From Echinarachnius parma (taxonomy: Eukaryota > Echinodermata > Echinoidea > Clypeasteroida > Echinarachniidae), in contig JBAMJV010002048.1 of the NCBI GenBank assembly GCA_037951105.1, positions 218,624 through 282,623 on the forward strand: DNA of 64,000 bases. The letters run 5' to 3'. Positions 1 through 14,800 of the stretch are shown piece by piece (positions within the stretch are counted from its first letter, which is position 1; every line of letters starts with the position of its first letter). Below the pieces are notes generated by a model. It was not told where the DNA came from, searched no databases, and saw nothing but the letters and a program-made list of their open reading frames with translations. The position numbers and the translations under genes are program-made.

Positions 1-254
1 TATCGCGAGAACAAGGCATTTGTGCACATATATCGAGTCCTGTGACCTTGACCTTTGACCTCATGACCCCTAAAATCTAATCAGATCATTGTCACCCCAA
101 TATGTACCCTCATACCAAGTTTGAAATTGATCAGTCAACCGGTTCTTGAGATATCGTGAGAACGAAAATGGGACGTACGGACGTACGGACGGACGGACGG
201 ACGGACAACCCGAAAAAATAATGCCTCCGGCCACTTCGTTGGCGGAGGCATAAA
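1..254. mobile_element. Pearl/Tsp-type (Helentron-like) repeat end
   Basis: The segment has a core with 'tgaccttgacctttgacc' and 'accaagtttgaaattga', then an ACGG microsatellite (about 172-206), then a hairpin formed by gcctccggcc...ggcggaggc at about 222-250. A core followed by an ACGG tetranucleotide run and a terminal hairpin is typical of pearl/Tsp/HINE elements in molluscs and sea urchins. It lies in the last visible TECPR1 intron and may extend left of the window. Confidence 0.6.
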
Positions 255-283
255 AATGGGGACAATAATTCAGATGATCTTAC

Positions 284-3200
284 CCCAGCTCCCTTGTCCC
301 ATGCAGTTCCAGTTGGTTTCTTGACCGAGATGCCATCTCGTCTACACACCACACCTCTAGCTCCATCAACCTGGTCAGCTATGATCCAAACCTAGAACAG
401 TACAGAAACAAAATATGGATGTGAATATTATGCATGATCCCTTTCATCAAATGGTGATAAATACATTGGAGATATATGCATAAAGATATGTTGCCCATTG
501 TTTAAAAAGTCTGAAATAAATTGATTGTCAAATACATAAACAGTTTTAAATTATACATACAGTACTGGTCAGTACTACAAAAAACATTAATAGATTTAAG
601 ACTGAAGCATGATTTGACATTTAATGTAGGCACAACTCGAAGCATACTTTGTCGAGATGTGAATGATGTGCTGGTGCTCAAAGATAGCTGAACTCTGGAA
701 TCATTATACATAATATACAGTAGCTTCAGATCAAAATGTTTCCATAAAAGTTCTGTGATCACAGTATTATTTCATTTTTTTCTCCTTGCAATAATTTGTT
801 TGGGGGTTTTACCTGCCTTTTATGTAAGTATCTGAGGAAAACATGCAAGTTGGGTCTGATCTGAGATCTTGTGGCTTTAGGTATAATATGTTGTCATTTG
901 TTGATGATGTGGAATAAAAAGTACATGAATAGACAAGAAAGAAATGTTCCTGATCCTGAGGCCCTACGGACACCCTCCTGACCCTTGGGCTGAGTTGGAT
1001 CCAGCGGGTGCCTTCATGGAACTTTTGTTTTAATTTCTCACTTAATAGTTAAATTAATGCAAGTTGTCGCTGGAATCTTATGTAGGATTGAAATACAGAA
1101 CTTAACCTGTTCCCTTCAAGATTCTGAAGTCTCCATAGTCTTTGTACACAACCCACCCGGATCCCGTAGTCAATGGGTTAAATATAAAATAGGGAGAAAC
1201 GTACCTGGTCTTGAGGTCCTACCGAGACCCTCCTGACCCTTGGGCTGACCTGGATCCAGCGGGTGCCTTCAGGGAAGGTTGGAGTGATGTCTTGACGATA
1301 CCACAGGTTCACTATGGAATGCAAGCAATAATTTCATGAAGTAAAGGAAATATTTCTATATGAATTACAAAATGAAAGAATAAAGCTGAAAGCAATCAAC
1401 ATAGTGAAAATCATCATTTGCACTTATTTTGAATTAACAAGAGCCCCAGGGGGGCACGACGCTCACCTGAGGTCAATCAATTCTAGGGCCCCCTTGGCAG
1501 TCACATCCACCATTTTAGCAACTTTTGTTCCTCTACCCCTAAGGATGTCAAGTTTGGTTAGAATCCAATAATTGGTTCTTGAGAAGAAGATGAAAATGCA
1601 TATTTCCTATGGTAGGGCCTCAAAAATATTGTTACCCCACAGGTCCCTTATGGTGCCACCCACAAAAATCTTGTGAACAATTTTCATTCTTCATCAATAG
1701 AGGCATCTAAATGTGAAATATCAGGTCTGTCATACTTTTAGATCTTGAGAAGAAGATTTTTAAAATTTACATATTTTTTACACTCAGTCCCCTCCCCCAG
1801 GGCCCCCTGGGGGCTACGCCCACCATTATAGCACATTTTGTTCCTCTACCCCTAAGGATGATTCCTGTCAAGTTTGGTTGGAATCCAATCATTGGTTCTT
1901 GAGAAGAAGATGAAAATGCATATTTCCTATGGTAGGGCCCCCCAAAAAATGTTACCCCCACAGGGCCCTTATGGGGCCACCCAAAAACATCTTGTGAACA
2001 ACTTTCATTCTTCATCAATAGAGGCATCTACATATGAAATATCAGGTCTGTCATACTTCTGGATCTTGAGAAGAAGATGTTTAAAATTTACATATTTTTT
2101 ACACTTGGTGCCCTCCTCCAGGGCCCCCCTGGGGGCCACGCCCACCATTTTAGCAACTTTGGTTCCTCTACCCCTAAAGATGATTCCTGCCATGTTTGGT
2201 TGGAATCTAATCATTGATTCTGGAGAAGAAGATGAAAATGTATATTTCCTATGGTAGGACCCCCCAAAAAACTGTTACGCCCACAGGACCCTTATGGGGC
2301 CACCCACAAAAATCTTGTGAACAACTTTCATTCTTCATCAATAGAGGCATCTAAATATGAAATATCAGGTCTGTCATACTTCTGGATCTTGAGAAGAAGA
2401 TATTTAAAATTAACATATTTTTTACACTTGGTGCCCTCCCCCAGGGCCCCCCTGAGGGCCACGCCCACCATTTTAGCAACTTCGATTCCTCTACCCCTAA
2501 GGATGATTCCTGCCATGTTTGGTTGGAATCTAATCATTGGTTCTGGAGAAGAAGATGAAAATGTATATTTCCTATGGTAGGGCCCCAAAAAAAACTGTTA
2601 CGCCCACAGGGCCCTTGTGGGGCCACCCACAAAAATCTTGTGAACAACTTTCATTCTTCATCAATAGAGGCATCTACATATGAAATATCAGGTCTGTCAT
2701 ACTTCTGGATCTTGAGAAGAAGATGTTTAAAATTTACATATTTTTTACACTTGGTGCCCTCCTCCAGGGCCCCCCTGGGGGCCACGCCCACCATTTTAGC
2801 AACTTTGGTTCCTCTACCCCTAAAGATGATTCCTGCCATGTTTGGTTGGAATCTAATCATTAATTCTGGAGAAGAAGATGAAAATGTATATTTCCTATGG
2901 TAGGGCCCCCAAAAAAACTGTTACGCCCACAGGGCCCTTATGGGACCACCCACAAAAATCTTGTGAACAACTTTCATTCTTCATCAATAGAGGCATCTAA
3001 ATATGAAATATCAGGTCTGTCATACTTCTGGATCTTGAGAAGAAGATGTTTAAAATTTACATATTTTTTACATTTGGTGCCCTCCCCCAGGGCCCCCCTG
3101 GGGGCCACGCCCACCATTTTAGCAACTTTGGTTCCTCTACCCCTAAATATGATTCCTGCCAAGTTTGGTTGGAATCCGATCATTGGTTCTGGAGAAGAAG

Positions 3201-5852
3201 ATGAAAATGTAAAAAGTTTACGGACGACGGACGACGCACGACGCACGACGCACGACGCACGACGCACGACGGACGACGGACGACGGACGACGGACGACGG
3301 ACAAAAAGCGATCACAATAGCTCACTTGAGCCTTTGGCTCAGGTGAGCTAAAAATGGAGGCATAAAAAAAATGAAACCTGTAATCAACATATTAAACACA
3401 TTTGTCCATATGAATTATAAACAATTCAAGAATAAATCACTATATAACAATTTTTGTTTACAATGGCAATGAACTCATAGCATTTGTTTGCATCTTACAA
3501 AATAGAAATTGATGCCATTTGGGATAAGGTGTCATAATAACTTACTGCAGTTACAACAAATTCAACGTCATCATATACAACTTACTGTGTGTGTCAATGG
3601 CCCAGACACAAGATGTCCCTGCTGAGATCTGCTTCAATGGGAATATGGGTGGAGGGGCTATGTGAAACCAAGTGTCTCCTGAAAAATAAATATTACATGA
3701 TTATAGCTCATTTAAGTCAAAATTTAAATCGGAATACTCCTTTGTTTTTAAATAAATAGATGAATATGGAAGGAAATGGTAGGAGACCGGATATCGTAAA
3801 CTGATGCCCGACAGATGGACAATTTGCGAAATCAAATTATCTGGAGGTGAAAGTCGTCTCCTTTGCTTCATTATGCACCGCTGGATAGAAAAACGTACAT
3901 CGACGGATAAGGAACGCATTCGCCGAACAAAAAACATACATGTATATGAACGGAGACAAATGGATTGAAAATGTGCTTCTCTGTCGAGCGTTCGTTAACG
4001 ATATCCGGTGATATGTGACAAGGGCTTTAATGTTACATGAACATTTATAACCTTGTCATGAAAAGGACATTTACATAGTGTGCCCATTGTAAAGAGACAG
4101 TTTCCTTTTTAAAGGCATTGCTCAGAACAGGCCTTGCAGTCACTTGTTTAGATAGCAAATCAAAGGTTCAAAGGGGTAAACATTTCAAATATGGAAAGGA
4201 AATGAATAGAACCTACCTGTACGATTGCAGTCGCTGACTCCGTTGCGGAAGAATGCTGAACCATCCCTCGCAACTGCCCAGACTCGGAAGCTGCCTCCGA
4301 CTGATATAGATTGGAAGGGCTGGTCTGTGGGGACGTGCATCCATACTGTGCCCTGAACAAAATTATATAAAGATCCAGTCATACCTGTGTAATTTAATCT
4401 TCCCTTGAAATACATGATAAACACCTCTTAAACAAATGTTCAGCATGCAGTTATCGTATAAGACACATTTTAAGCTCTCTGATGAAAATAAAATTATCTC
4501 TACATTAACAAGTCTATATCTATTCATTGAATGATACATACAGTAAAACCCGGCTTGTTGAGGATCTGTTTATAGCAGGCAAACCTGCCTATTATGCCCA
4601 CCAAACCTGATCCCCTGCACACAAAACATTATTATGAAAACCAGGGCTTCAGTGGCCACTTTTTTGTTTACCCGAGTAGATGGTTAGTATATATATCAGG
4701 TTAGACTATATCCTTACCTCTGGACACGCCCTGGTGATCCCTAGCCTGGTGACCACGTCCCCGTTGGTGCCGATGGCCCACAATGCAATGGGGCCCATCC
4801 ATTGCTCGTCCACATCCACTTGCATCGAGACGTCCCTCAGAGCAAGGTTGGGAATCTGCTTCCAGGGGCCTGATGTTGTGATCTGACACCGTCTGAAGGA
4901 AATAGGCAGAAATTTAGAAAGATAGATTACATTGTGAAACACTTATGACCACATTATCAACAAATATATGTGACCGGCTATAGCAAAACCCGGCACTTGT
5001 CGGTAATTCATGTTTTGAAGAAATGGGCATTTTAAATTCACACAATGTGTGTAAAAGACCTACGATTGTAAAATTGAAACAATCATATCTTTGCTAAATA
5101 TTGACCAATTAGTTAGAACAAAGCATCAAATGAAAATTTGTGATGAGGCCTTTGTAATGTATGAAAATCTACATTTTGATTTTTACCGACAAGTGCCGGG
5201 TTTTGCTATAGCCGGTTACATATTGTTTAAATTCACTGCACATCCATTGCTCGTCCACGTCAACCTGCATTGAGACGTCCCTCAGAGCAAGGTTGGGGAT
5301 CTGCTTCCAGGGGCCTGATGTGTTGATCTGGCACCGTCTGAATAAAAGAGGCAGAAATTTAGATTGGTTACATTGTGAAAGAAAGCTTTTTGTTGGTTGG
5401 TTGTCTGTTAGACTGCATGATAGATAAGGTAATCAGAATAGATAAGATTTTTTAGCCAACAATAAATGTTTTTTTAAACTGATGTGTACTTGTGTTAAGT
5501 ATGTCCCAGTGTTATTGTCCATGAATATTCATGTTATTTATGTATACATGATCATCTGTTTTCCAGTCCTTTGGTCATGTATTTTCTGTGGTCCAGGAAA
5601 CATCCTAGACATATCTGTTTTGTCATTTTTGTATCTTGTATGTAATTATGAATAAAGAATGATCGTTAAGAAAACAACATAAATATTACCATGGGATATT
5701 TAGTTTTCTTCAATTTTTCTTCCACTTTTGATAGAGGGGCAGGGACGAGATGTCTGTGAACAATAAGATAAAATTGATGAACAACTAACCTGACCCATCT
5801 CCTTCTTCTGACGTGATCATTCCACCTCCTGTCCTTGTGGAAAGCCTTGGTG
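284..5852 (-). CDS. TECPR1: TECPR1 exons: second DysFC and C-terminal tectonin repeats
   Basis: Exons 5790-5852 (HKDRRWNDHVRRRRWVR, DysFC), 4718-4892 (CQITTSGPWKQIPNLALRDVSM...IALWAIGTNGDVVTRLGI), 4217-4352 (WMHVPTDQPFQSISVGGSFRVWAVARDGSAFF), 3586-3678 (DTWFHIAPPP...LKQISAGTSCVWAID), 1205-1311 (LWYRQDITPTFPEGTRWIQV) and 284-391 (VWIIADQVDGARGVVCRRDGIS). The final exon expected by homology (WDYGIGGGW-like) is not in the window, as the donor GTAAGA at 283 shows. Confidence 0.93.
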
Positions 5853-8800
5853 CTGAAAAGAAAAAAGACATCATAATACCTTGCATTATCCATGGTTTTA
5901 TAGGATTATATCATTCTTGTGCATCTTACTCTTTTCTGTATGTTTATTTCGTTTTATAAAGGAGAAATTTTAATTAACCCGTTCCCTTCGAGATTCTGAA
6001 ATCCCCATAGACTTTGTACATAGCCCATCCAGTTCTGTAAGCAACAGGTTAACATTTTACATGCATTTAGTCAGAAAATATGCACATTTGAACCAATCAG
6101 ATTTGCGCATTTAGTCACATAATCTGACTTCCAACTGTAAATGAGACGACCATGATCACAGCTATCGAGCGATGGAAGAACTTAATTTAGGAACGTTAAA
6201 TTAATCTTGATCTAATTATAAAGGAGACACGAACGAACGAACAAACTTCCAATTAGTTGCAACACTTTCTGCAATGGGGCCCAGATCTATTTGCAAGTGA
6301 CCAATTATCATAAATAAAAACATCAAGTCATAGGATGAAATACTCGATTAGAACATGTTACCATGAGCTTTTAACCCATTCAAGACTATGAGTATGTAAT
6401 TTTTTGTATAAAATACATTTTCCATACACTCTTCCAACAAGTATATTGAGGACTACTCCTAAATGGGATAACCAACCTAGAAAAAAGTATTTGTGGGGTG
6501 ACTAGTACTGAACAGGTTCACCTATCTATATGTATATCATCTAGGAAGAAAAAAATGTCTTTAAAATGAAACTTTATTGTGACTTATGACAAACTATAAA
6601 CAAAACTTGTACAATGTACATTCTGTATGGACGATAAAGTGTCTAGAGCAATGAAACATGCTACATGAATAATTGTTGATAGTACTTAATCATAATAGCA
6701 ACAAAATAACTGAAGAAAAAAAAAACAGCTATACATTTTACCATCCTGAACTCATACCCTCAACGACATGAAGATATACATCCAAATATAACTTACCACA
6801 TTCAAAATTAACAGTAAAAATGAAATCAATAAAGAGCTATTTTCATTTTAAAATATTCTACAGCTGTGTAATCTTGTTATACATGTATGCAAAATTAATA
6901 AAAACAAACATTTGATTACCATACAATCCATATAAACAAACATGCACGTACAAAAAATAATGACATAAAAAAAAAACCCACTGCTTACAACCGACACCAA
7001 ATCAACTTTTTTTGGGTATACATATAGGAAAAACACAATATAACAGATAAAATGATGGCTAACCTCCTTTTTGTATCTACTACGTAACACAAATTACACT
7101 CCTTTTGTGGACTAACAATCTGGTGACAAGCTTTGCTTTTTCACTGTAAAGTACAAGTATATAGTCATAAAAACTCACTATCCATGCAAAAATTTGGACA
7201 TGTCTATTTCCTCACATACCCTCAAATACAATTTCATGACAATATAATATTTTCTATACAAATTCATGAAAGGGCAATATATATATGTATGAATTACAAC
7301 CTTAAATAGCCCATGAGAGAATGATATAATTGATAGAACTTGGTCTTGATACCTCTGGGCTCTACTAGACCCCAAATGGTCCCTGGGAGGTCTCATTGGC
7401 ACTGAGACCAGGGCTAGTCCAATGGGGATCTGATATTCTGGACCGGGACTAAGTTTCATGGGGGGAATGCAGACAGTTTTGAAAAGACAAAAGAACATTT
7501 AATAATAATAAAGAATGAGTCTGTATTGGATATGTGTTGTTATTGTTAGTGTATCCATTAACCCATTCAGGACTGGTCTCTAAAATACTCAGGCTTGGGT
7601 CAATGGAGATTACATGTCATAGTGAAATCAATCAGTCCTGAATGGGTTAAACTTTATAATAGAATTACGGATTAAATACTTCAATAGTTGACAAAGGCTC
7701 ATCAAATACATTTAATTCAATCCAATGTCTAATTAATAAGCAATAAAATGGTTAGTTGATGTGGTGCTTGGGTTGTCATATATCTGTAAGATTTATACCA
7801 GTTTTTGTAAAAAGCATTCATTTAATAAGCAAACTTACTTCTTGAACTCTTTCGCATACTGCCACCCCTCCTTGTCTGTACTCCCAGAAATGGTAAAGTC
7901 CACCTTCCAATCAGACACCTGAGAAAAAACAAGGTCAACATTGATTCACCTTAAATTGTCCAAATGACATAACATAACATCTGTACCAAAAAAAAATACA
8001 ACATACAAAATTAAAATTTGAATAAACATTAAGTGCAATGTCTTCCTTCTAAACTAAAAACCAAGACATCAAAATGTACATTTCCTATTAGAACAAACAA
8101 ACACAAAAGACTAGAATCCCATTAGAATAACATAAATGATTTTAATTTTTAACAATTGAGGCAGTACTAATAAAACATTAAGTCAGAGATCAGCACATTG
8201 CTATGCATATCATGTGTACCACCACAAGCACAAAGCAACATACTTAGCTATTTTGTTTCCATTACTTCACCATCTATGTCACTGTGCTCTTTATTGAGGG
8301 ACTATACACAATCTAACTAAAACTACCACCCTACAATGAAGGTGAATGCAATAACAGTTGGATGAAATTCATCAAAATACAATGAAAACAAACATCAACA
8401 GACTGGAAGTATTTAAAACGTGGTTTTGGAAATAAGCATTTTGAAGATGACATGGTCAAATAGAATAATCAATGAAATGGTTGATATAGGGTTGAAGACC
8501 AAATGATAATGATATAACATCAAAATAAGGAAATGGGCAGCTTACTACATGTATAATCTTTAAATAGAGGGAAAAGTAATAGTTAAAAGGTAATAGTAAT
8601 AATAGTAGGGTTGATTTATATAGCGCCTACTATGATACAATATCCTCTATAAACACTTTTAATACCCTGCTCATAAGATACAATGCCACCCTGCATACAT
8701 TGTGTGCACCATCTCCACTCTGAAGGTCAGTCACATAAAGTAGAATGAACCATGATGATGGACTCCAGTCAGAATGGCCCGTATGGAGAACTCAAAAGAA

Positions 8801-11800
8801 CGATGAGAAAAGAAGAGTGATGGTGTTCAGGACCTGCTCTTGAGCAGAAGCGCCATGACAATAAATTAAAGGGATCTAGTAACTTTGTTGGCAAGTGCAA
8901 AAAGTGATGAGTGATTAATAAAATGTGTATTGGAGTGATTTGATATATGTCCACAAAGTAATGTGTGATAAATTCACGTTAATTGGATGTTTTTTGGCTG
9001 AGATATGAGCAAAAATGCAAAGTGATATTCGCTAACTCATTGTACTTACTTTGCACACGACATGAAATTATCCCGTAGACAATTTCATATCTGAACACTT
9101 CAATCGTAAATATCTTTTGAACAAAATGGAAATTTGAAAAACCGAAACCTGTCCTGTGCTTATATTGTTAATATGAATATGATGAGGTATGAGAGAAGCA
9201 CTAGAGTTCCAAGTAAGTTTGGAAGATTTAGACAATGTTACTAAGTTCCTTTAAAAGGAGAGAAAATAAAGTAGCACTCACCCACTGCCATTGTGACGAC
9301 GGCATTGGAACGTTGTCCCTGGATGCTAGCATCTTGTTGGAGTCTGTCGACCACATTCCTCTGCGAGATGGGGAAAAGGGGAATTTTATATATTTATTTA
9401 TTTATTTATTTCTGGTATGATAAAAAACATGATACAAAGGTCCGGAGACCAACAATGATTATGGTACAATAATAATATTCATAGATACATGTACATTAAA
9501 AATACACATTTAAATCGTAAACATACATGTATAAATAGGGGAAGATAAATTCTTAATTTCTGTACTTGAAGAAAACAATCTTTTGCCAGCAATTGAATAT
9601 GTGAAACAATGACATGTATGTATTTTGGTTCATCTCTGACTTGATTAGTAAAATTAAATGCTATATTTAAATGCACAAATAAAGAAGCTAAACACGCACA
9701 TGTATGCAAACAAACAAGCAATACAAAAGAAACTACAGAATATGATTTAGAGCAAACATTATACTTTTACCTATCTAACCAAACAGAAGAATCAACATCT
9801 CTGGGGTTTTTAACACACACATATTAAACAAAACACAAACAAATGTAACAAACAAACACACACACACACACACACACATGCAAAGAAACAAACAAATGAA
9901 CAAACAAACAACAAATAAACAAACAAACACAAAACACAGCAACCAAACATAACTTAGGTCAGACCTATCAAAAAACAAACAGTGGACTCAATATCCAACT
10001 CTCAAAACATAATTTAATATTAACTATTATTAAAAGGGATAGTACAGTTTAAATGAATTCCAGTAACTAACACTTGTACGTTATCATTAAAACTAATATA
10101 ATTCAATGATGCTTAAATGGTAGAAAAACATATAAATGGCCAATTTAGAAGGCTGTTATCATTTAAAAAAAACACAAGAGGGCCCCTGGAAATTTAAACC
10201 ATTTCTTAAATACCATTTTGATAGATTTATGACAATGTGTAGGCTTTATAAATGATTGCTAAGATTATTGAATAAATGTTGGGGCCCAAAATGTATTCCA
10301 GTCAGGTTTATTTTAAGATACCATTTCAGCTGTTTCTGAACCGATGTGATCAAAAAAGTTTATTTTGTATCTTAAATCATGTGCCCTTTCAAATATTACA
10401 TTAAGTTTTTCATCACCTCCCAAATCAATTATTTTTTTAAGCGTCCTCTAAATCAAAACTGTAGTATTGCTTTAAAGCAAGCAAGCAAGCAAGCAAACAC
10501 ACAAATAAACAAACTAACTAACACAGTCAAATAAGCGAAATACACAATTATTTCCAGCCGTTTCAATTGTAATCTTTATAGGTTTACCTGTCAGTGAACC
10601 AGGCAATCAAACTACCAATGAAAAAGAAACAAAATAAATAATGGAACCTGCAATCAATAAACAAATATATATATATTTATATAATTGAAAGCAACAATTT
10701 TCAAATGCTCCAAATGTAATCTTATTTTAATTATTTTAGCTGTCAGTAAAACCAGACAAAGGACTTCACATCTGGTTACCAATCTACTTACCAACCAAGT
10801 GAACAAACACAAAATAAGTAACACACCATCAATCACACAACCAACCAAACAAACAAACGACTGTTTTCACTGTTTTCAGTTGTACAAAAATTAATATCTT
10901 ATAGTTTTACCTGTCAGTGAAACCAGACAATGGACTCCACCTCTGGTTCTCAAACACATGGATGTTGATGGAATCAGTCTGAGGCTGGATGCCAAATGTA
11001 CTGCTGTAGATACCTACAGATCAGTGAAAATCAAACACAAGAGTTAGTTACAAATGTTAATTCAAATAAAGAAAAACAAAGAACATTGTTTACAGCAATA
11101 AGTTAGGGCTTAAAATCAATTGGTACAGAGATCGGTCTTCCTCCTGAACATCGATTTTGAAATTGTTATATATAATGCATACGGTGCCAGATCAGCTGTC
11201 TTCTGCACGTTTTAAATACAGCAGATTATATTTAGTACCTGGATAGGGAAACAAATCATGCTTCAATAATTTATCTTGATATCAACTGTTCTCACCTTTT
11301 AATAACCTGCCCCCCCCCCCCCCCCCCATCACCTCTAGTGAAGACCTAAGGGGGTATCTACTACCTGTCTATAGCAGCAAACCTGCCTATAAAAATCACT
11401 TATCACTTGCAGGGAAAAGTAATGTTATGGAACCTGTCTATAGAGTTCACAAGTCTACAGTGACCACTTTTCTTGTTAAATGTTTCCCTTGGGTGGTCAC
11501 CATTTACAGGTTGAACAGTAAAATAAGTCTCACCTTTGAATACCCAGCCCCCATATCCTCCGGTGTAGACCCAGGCGGTACTGACCTACCCTTGTCCCCA
11601 CTCCATGACTCTGAAATACAGATAATGACAGCGCCCACCCTTTTAAGACAATTTAAAATTATTAGCAGTCCTAGAATGATTAATTATCTCACCTTTGAAT
11701 ACCCCGCCCCCATATCCTCCGGAGTAGACCCAGGCAGTACTATCCTGCCCTATTCCCCACACCACTCCTGCCCCACAGCTCTCGATGTACGCCAAGTGAC

Positions 11801-14800
11801 CACCCATCTGTCGCCAGTACCTAGAACATAAAAATAAAAATATATGCTGTGAAGTTACTTATATTTGTTAAAGGTTTGTGCACTGGGAGAGATAAGAAAC
11901 ATAATTCATTATAAAAACTCATTTTCAAATAATACAAATTAGCATTGATAAGATCACTAATGACCAACTAGGACACTTGTTTCCCTTTTACTTCTGGGAA
12001 ATCTTTTTATTTCTTGGGAGCACTCAAGTGCAACTTAACCACAACTTGTGCGCAAATATACTAGATCCAAAGAAATGTCATGAACTTTACAAATCATGTT
12101 TACATTCGATACTTGCGCAATCTTTTCCGATTAGTGATAACAATTAGTAGTACATTGAAGAACCGAACAGTCCAGAGATGATTAAACCACTTACAGATGA
12201 GATGATGGTGCAACCTGCATGTTCGGCAAGGCCTCGTGAACGAAGACGTCGCCCCGACATGTGACCATCCATGAAGATCTGGGAGAAGGCGCACCGTATA
12301 TGCTGCGCACTTCATTGCACGCCAGACCAATGGCAGCAACCTGAATATTGAAGAGTTGTGAACATGAACAATTTTTGCTTGTAAATCTTTTATATAAAAT
12401 ATTTATCGTTTTGTGGCGAAGAGTTACATATGACAGCTATACTTGCTTAAGATGAATAGTCAACAGACATATCAGTCACTCAATTTAAACTGTTTTTGGA
12501 TGTACATGAAAAAAGCTTTAAAAAAATTGATTATGTCTTTTCTAGCAATGAGAGTGAATTATTTGCCACAATAATTGTGATGCTCACCCATTCTTCCAAC
12601 TCCTTATCACTCTTGGTTCTGAGGGTGATAGGCTTCCGGTCTAGTACTCTCTTTGGGGTGTAGATGCAGAAAGACGGATACTCAGAACTGCTGTTTATCT
12701 CCAGCACGTATGTCACCTCACTCAGTAAGAAACGGATCGTCTGTCAAGAAAAATCAGTTGAAGAATATAAATTTACAAACTGCAACACATAAATATTCTG
12801 GTAACTTGTCCCTAGCTCAATGTGATTTTTGTCCTGAAGTATACTTATGGTGTAGATGCAGAAAGACAGATAAACAGGACTGCTGTTTATCCCCAGCATG
12901 TACGTCACCTCACTCAGTAACACCCGGATCGTCTGTCGATTGTCTTTTTGCAACAATCTATCAGTTAACAATGTTCAAAGAGTACATTTTTCTAGTACAA
13001 GATACCGAGTAGTTGGTGTCTTGAAAAAACATAATTAAGTGCTAAATGGGTCTATCAACCTCTACTTACTTTTGGTTTGCCTGTGGAAGTGTAGTGTAGC
13101 GAGAACCTGCTCTGCTGCCTGCCCGTCCCATCAAAACCCCTCTCCAGCTCAATGGTACAGTCCGACCACTGTCTCCGCCTTCCCTCGCTGTACCACTGGA
13201 GACGTCCAACCTTGGCCCACGCACTCTGAAGATGGAGAAAGCAAACAAGGCACATTAAATTTCCATTGTAATCATAGTTTCTACCAATTTATTTCTTATT
13301 ATAATCACTGATCATCAGTAACATCCCTCTAAGTTCAATGGGACAGTCTGACCACTTTCTCCGCCTTCCTTCTGAAGATGTCCAACCTTGGCCCACAAAC
13401 ACTGAAGATAGAGAAAGCAAATAAAATGTTTTTAATGTCAATCATTATTATAGCTAATCTTTAATAAAAGGGCGCCAAGTTACTGTTTGTACTTAATAAT
13501 CATGTCTCAAGTTTGAGAGCCTTGGAGAAACCAAATGTAGCTCTGATTTATATTTGAAGAATATTCCCCAAATTATTAGACATAATCATTATCTGAAATG
13601 TTTACATTACATAAAGGAGGCTCCCACCTACAAGATGGTATTCATAACAAGGCGATAGCCGTAAAGTGTCTCGCCTACTTGCGCAAATTCATGCAACATT
13701 AGATATAGGGCACCTACCAATCAAGTTTGGTTACTAACAGATGCAGGGTTGGAAAGATATCAACCCGAATAGACTCTTGCAGGTAAAGTTTCACATTGGA
13801 CCTCATTTGACCTTTGACCTACTTATGTGACCTTTGACCCCATAATATCATGGAGGCCAATATAGGGCATCTACCAATCAAGTTTGGTTACAAACAGATG
13901 CAGGGTTGGAAAGTTATCAACCCTAATAAGACTCTTGCAGGTAAAATTTCACATTTGCCCTTTGACCTACTTGTGTGACTTTTGACCCCAGAATATCATG
14001 GAGGCCAATATAGGGCATCTACCGATCAAGTTTGGTCACAAACAGATGCAGTAAGGGTCACAGACGGACGGACGGAGGACAGACGGACGCAATTTGGATC
14101 CCTTAGTCTCCCTCCACCTATGGTGGGCTCGACAAAAATGGACTTAATCGGCCTTCTCACCCTTACTCGACAAAATTAAAATATAGGAATGAGTTCACAA
14201 TTTTTCAAAAGGAATGGTAAAAAAATCAATGTAACTAACCCTTTCCACTGCCATTGGGTAGTGTTCAAAGTCTCGAGTCTCCTCGTCCCTTCTTCGCTTC
14301 AACATCTTCAGGATGGTTCCCCTCCAGGGCCCCTCCTGCAGCCGATGCCGGAAACTCTGTTGACTCAGCGTAGCTGCAGAGGAAGAAACAGATTCATATA
14401 GAGTAAGATAGACCTTACATAAAATCTTTACTAAAACTTTATCATGTATGTGAAACCTGTACTGAAATAATTATTTAATTTCAAGTTCAAGTTTGTTTTA
14501 TTTGTCCAAATGAAATTCGTTTCGTTACATGCATGGAAGATACAAGATACAAATTCAAAACAAACACTTAAAATACAGTAATATTTTTATTTATACAGCA
14601 AGACAATTTTGTTTTGTTTAAAGTTCAATACATCCAAACAAAATTTAGGCTCAATCAATAACCATATTCCCAAGAAGGGAGTATCAAAAGGCTAAACAAA
14701 TCTATGCTTTCTTTCAAATAATAATAAATTATACTGTCATTTAAATCATATGTATCTTTAATTGTCTATTCATATATCCGTCCATATTTCATGTCGGGCT

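Noticed and set aside
1767..3346. Regularly spaced ORFs of 69-149 codons
   Set aside because: They repeat every 323 bp and are by-products of the tandem array, with no start or splice context.
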